A DNA stretch of 64,000 nucleotides from CAWIUB01 sp963839175 (GTDB taxonomy: Bacteria; Actinomycetota; Actinomycetes; Mycobacteriales; Jatrophihabitantaceae). A program made the translations under genes and the position numbers. The stretch lies in NCBI GenBank assembly GCA_963839175.1, contig CAWIUB010000025.1, forward strand, positions 124,001 through 188,000, in the 5' to 3' direction. Shown piece after piece: positions 63,616 through 64,000 of the stretch; the first letter of the stretch is position 1, and each line of letters begins with the position of its first letter. Under the pieces are notes generated by a model. It was not told the DNA's origin. It searched no databases and was given only the letters and a program-made list of their open reading frames with translations.

Positions 63616-64000
63616 TGGACCGCCCGCTCGTACGCCGCGATGTGCGCCTCGGCGCAGGCGTCCCAGGTGAACCCGGCAGCCCGCTTGATCGCGGCCTCGC
63701 CCAGCCGTTGCCGCTCGGCCGGGTCGTCGAGCAGCTGCTCCAGCGCGGACGCGATCGACGCCGCATCCGGCTCGGTGTACGCGACGGCGTCGCCGCCCAC
63801 CTCGGGCAGCGCGAGCCGTCGCGTGGTCAGCACCGTGGCGCCGCACGCCATCGCCTCGAGCACCGGCAGCCCGAACCCCTCGCCCAGGCTCGGGTAGGCC
63901 ACCACCTGGGCCCCGCCCAGCAGCGGGGCCAGCTGCTCGACCGGCAGGTAGCCCGGCCGGATCAAGCGTCAGCTGCTCCGGAACCTCGGCGATCGCGGCG
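63612..64000 (-). CDS. GT4 glycosyltransferase, C-terminal part (partial)
   Basis: Only the end of the gene is in the window. It is a GT-B retaining transferase: YPSLGEGFGLPVLEAMACGA is the GT4 nucleotide-sugar-binding block with its catalytic Glu. The first readable residues (PGYLPVEQLAPLLGGA) are preceded by a frame change near 63960-63965: upstream IAEVPEQLTL is in another phase. Cut by the window edge. It is probably a mannosyl- or related wall glycosyltransferase given the neighbours. Confidence 0.78.

Overview
The window is high-GC, densely packed chromosomal DNA from an actinobacterium (Actinomycetota). The evidence is WhiB, MtrA-MtrB-LpqB, coenzyme F420 genes (FbiA, FbiB), a WS/DGAT acyltransferase, an acyl-ACP-desaturase-like protein, and many actinobacterial domains of unknown function (DUF3152, DUF3107, DUF3499, Rv3235, DUF6912). 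Gene order follows, with gaps, the Mycobacterium tuberculosis Rv3207c-Rv3212 and Rv3235-Rv3265c neighbourhoods, as I remember them. Lower ranks cannot be fixed from this sequence. No rRNA, tRNA, CRISPR array, prophage or insertion sequence was found.

Layout. 0-6.9 kb: ftsE (cut by the window edge), prfB, a DUF3152 protease, an alpha/beta hydrolase, then a non-homologous end-joining block with ku divergent from a LigD split into ligase and polymerase frames, and a TetR regulator. 7-17.5 kb: DUF3107, a ferritin-like protein, RhlE helicase, a PQQ-like membrane protein, an MpaB-like oxygenase, a RecB-like nuclease, PHP phosphatase, D-amino-acid oxidase, Nudix and MaoC. 17.5-22.3 kb: a compact type VII-like pair, WXG100 plus a 1,414-residue FHA-FtsK/EssC ATPase. 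22.3-29.4 kb: proline catabolism (pruA), patatin, WS/DGAT, and a CpaE-like/SAF pair. 29.5-37.8 kb: a BldC-like regulator, LysM protein, Rv3235-like protein, secA, tandem GNAT, hpf and comF. 37.9-52 kb: a long minus-strand run of lpqB, mtrB, mtrA, desaturase, MoaD, BNR protein, ahcY with an in-frame MerR domain, manA, cation transporter, SIS protein, Trm112, phosphomannomutase and DUF3499. 52-57.9 kb: an AbrB/RelE-type toxin-antitoxin pair, an Rv3259-like protein, whiB, GPP34, fbiA, a CofE-Nudix fbiB and a serine hydrolase. 58-60.7 kb: a small accessory island with Uma2, a truncated BrnT-like toxin with an RHH antitoxin, and two divergent hicAB modules. 60.7-64 kb: a glycosylase, manC, wbbL and a GT4 glycosyltransferase (cell-wall mannan/arabinogalactan precursors).

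How genes connect. ManA, phosphomannomutase and ManC together make GDP-mannose. FbiA and FbiB build F420. MtrA-MtrB-LpqB is an envelope/cell-cycle signalling unit. Ku and the split LigD form an end-joining pathway.

Two overall oddities stand out. First, about fifteen genes are broken or joined by apparent single-base indels. Several lie in G or C runs, and one inserted or deleted base restores the family sequence each time, so sequencing or assembly error is the leading explanation. Second, intergenic spaces carry recurring elements: three identical 70-bp tandem units beside secA with a relative near pruA, a family of hairpins built on CGACTTGTTCGACC, and a third GC-rich dispersed element.
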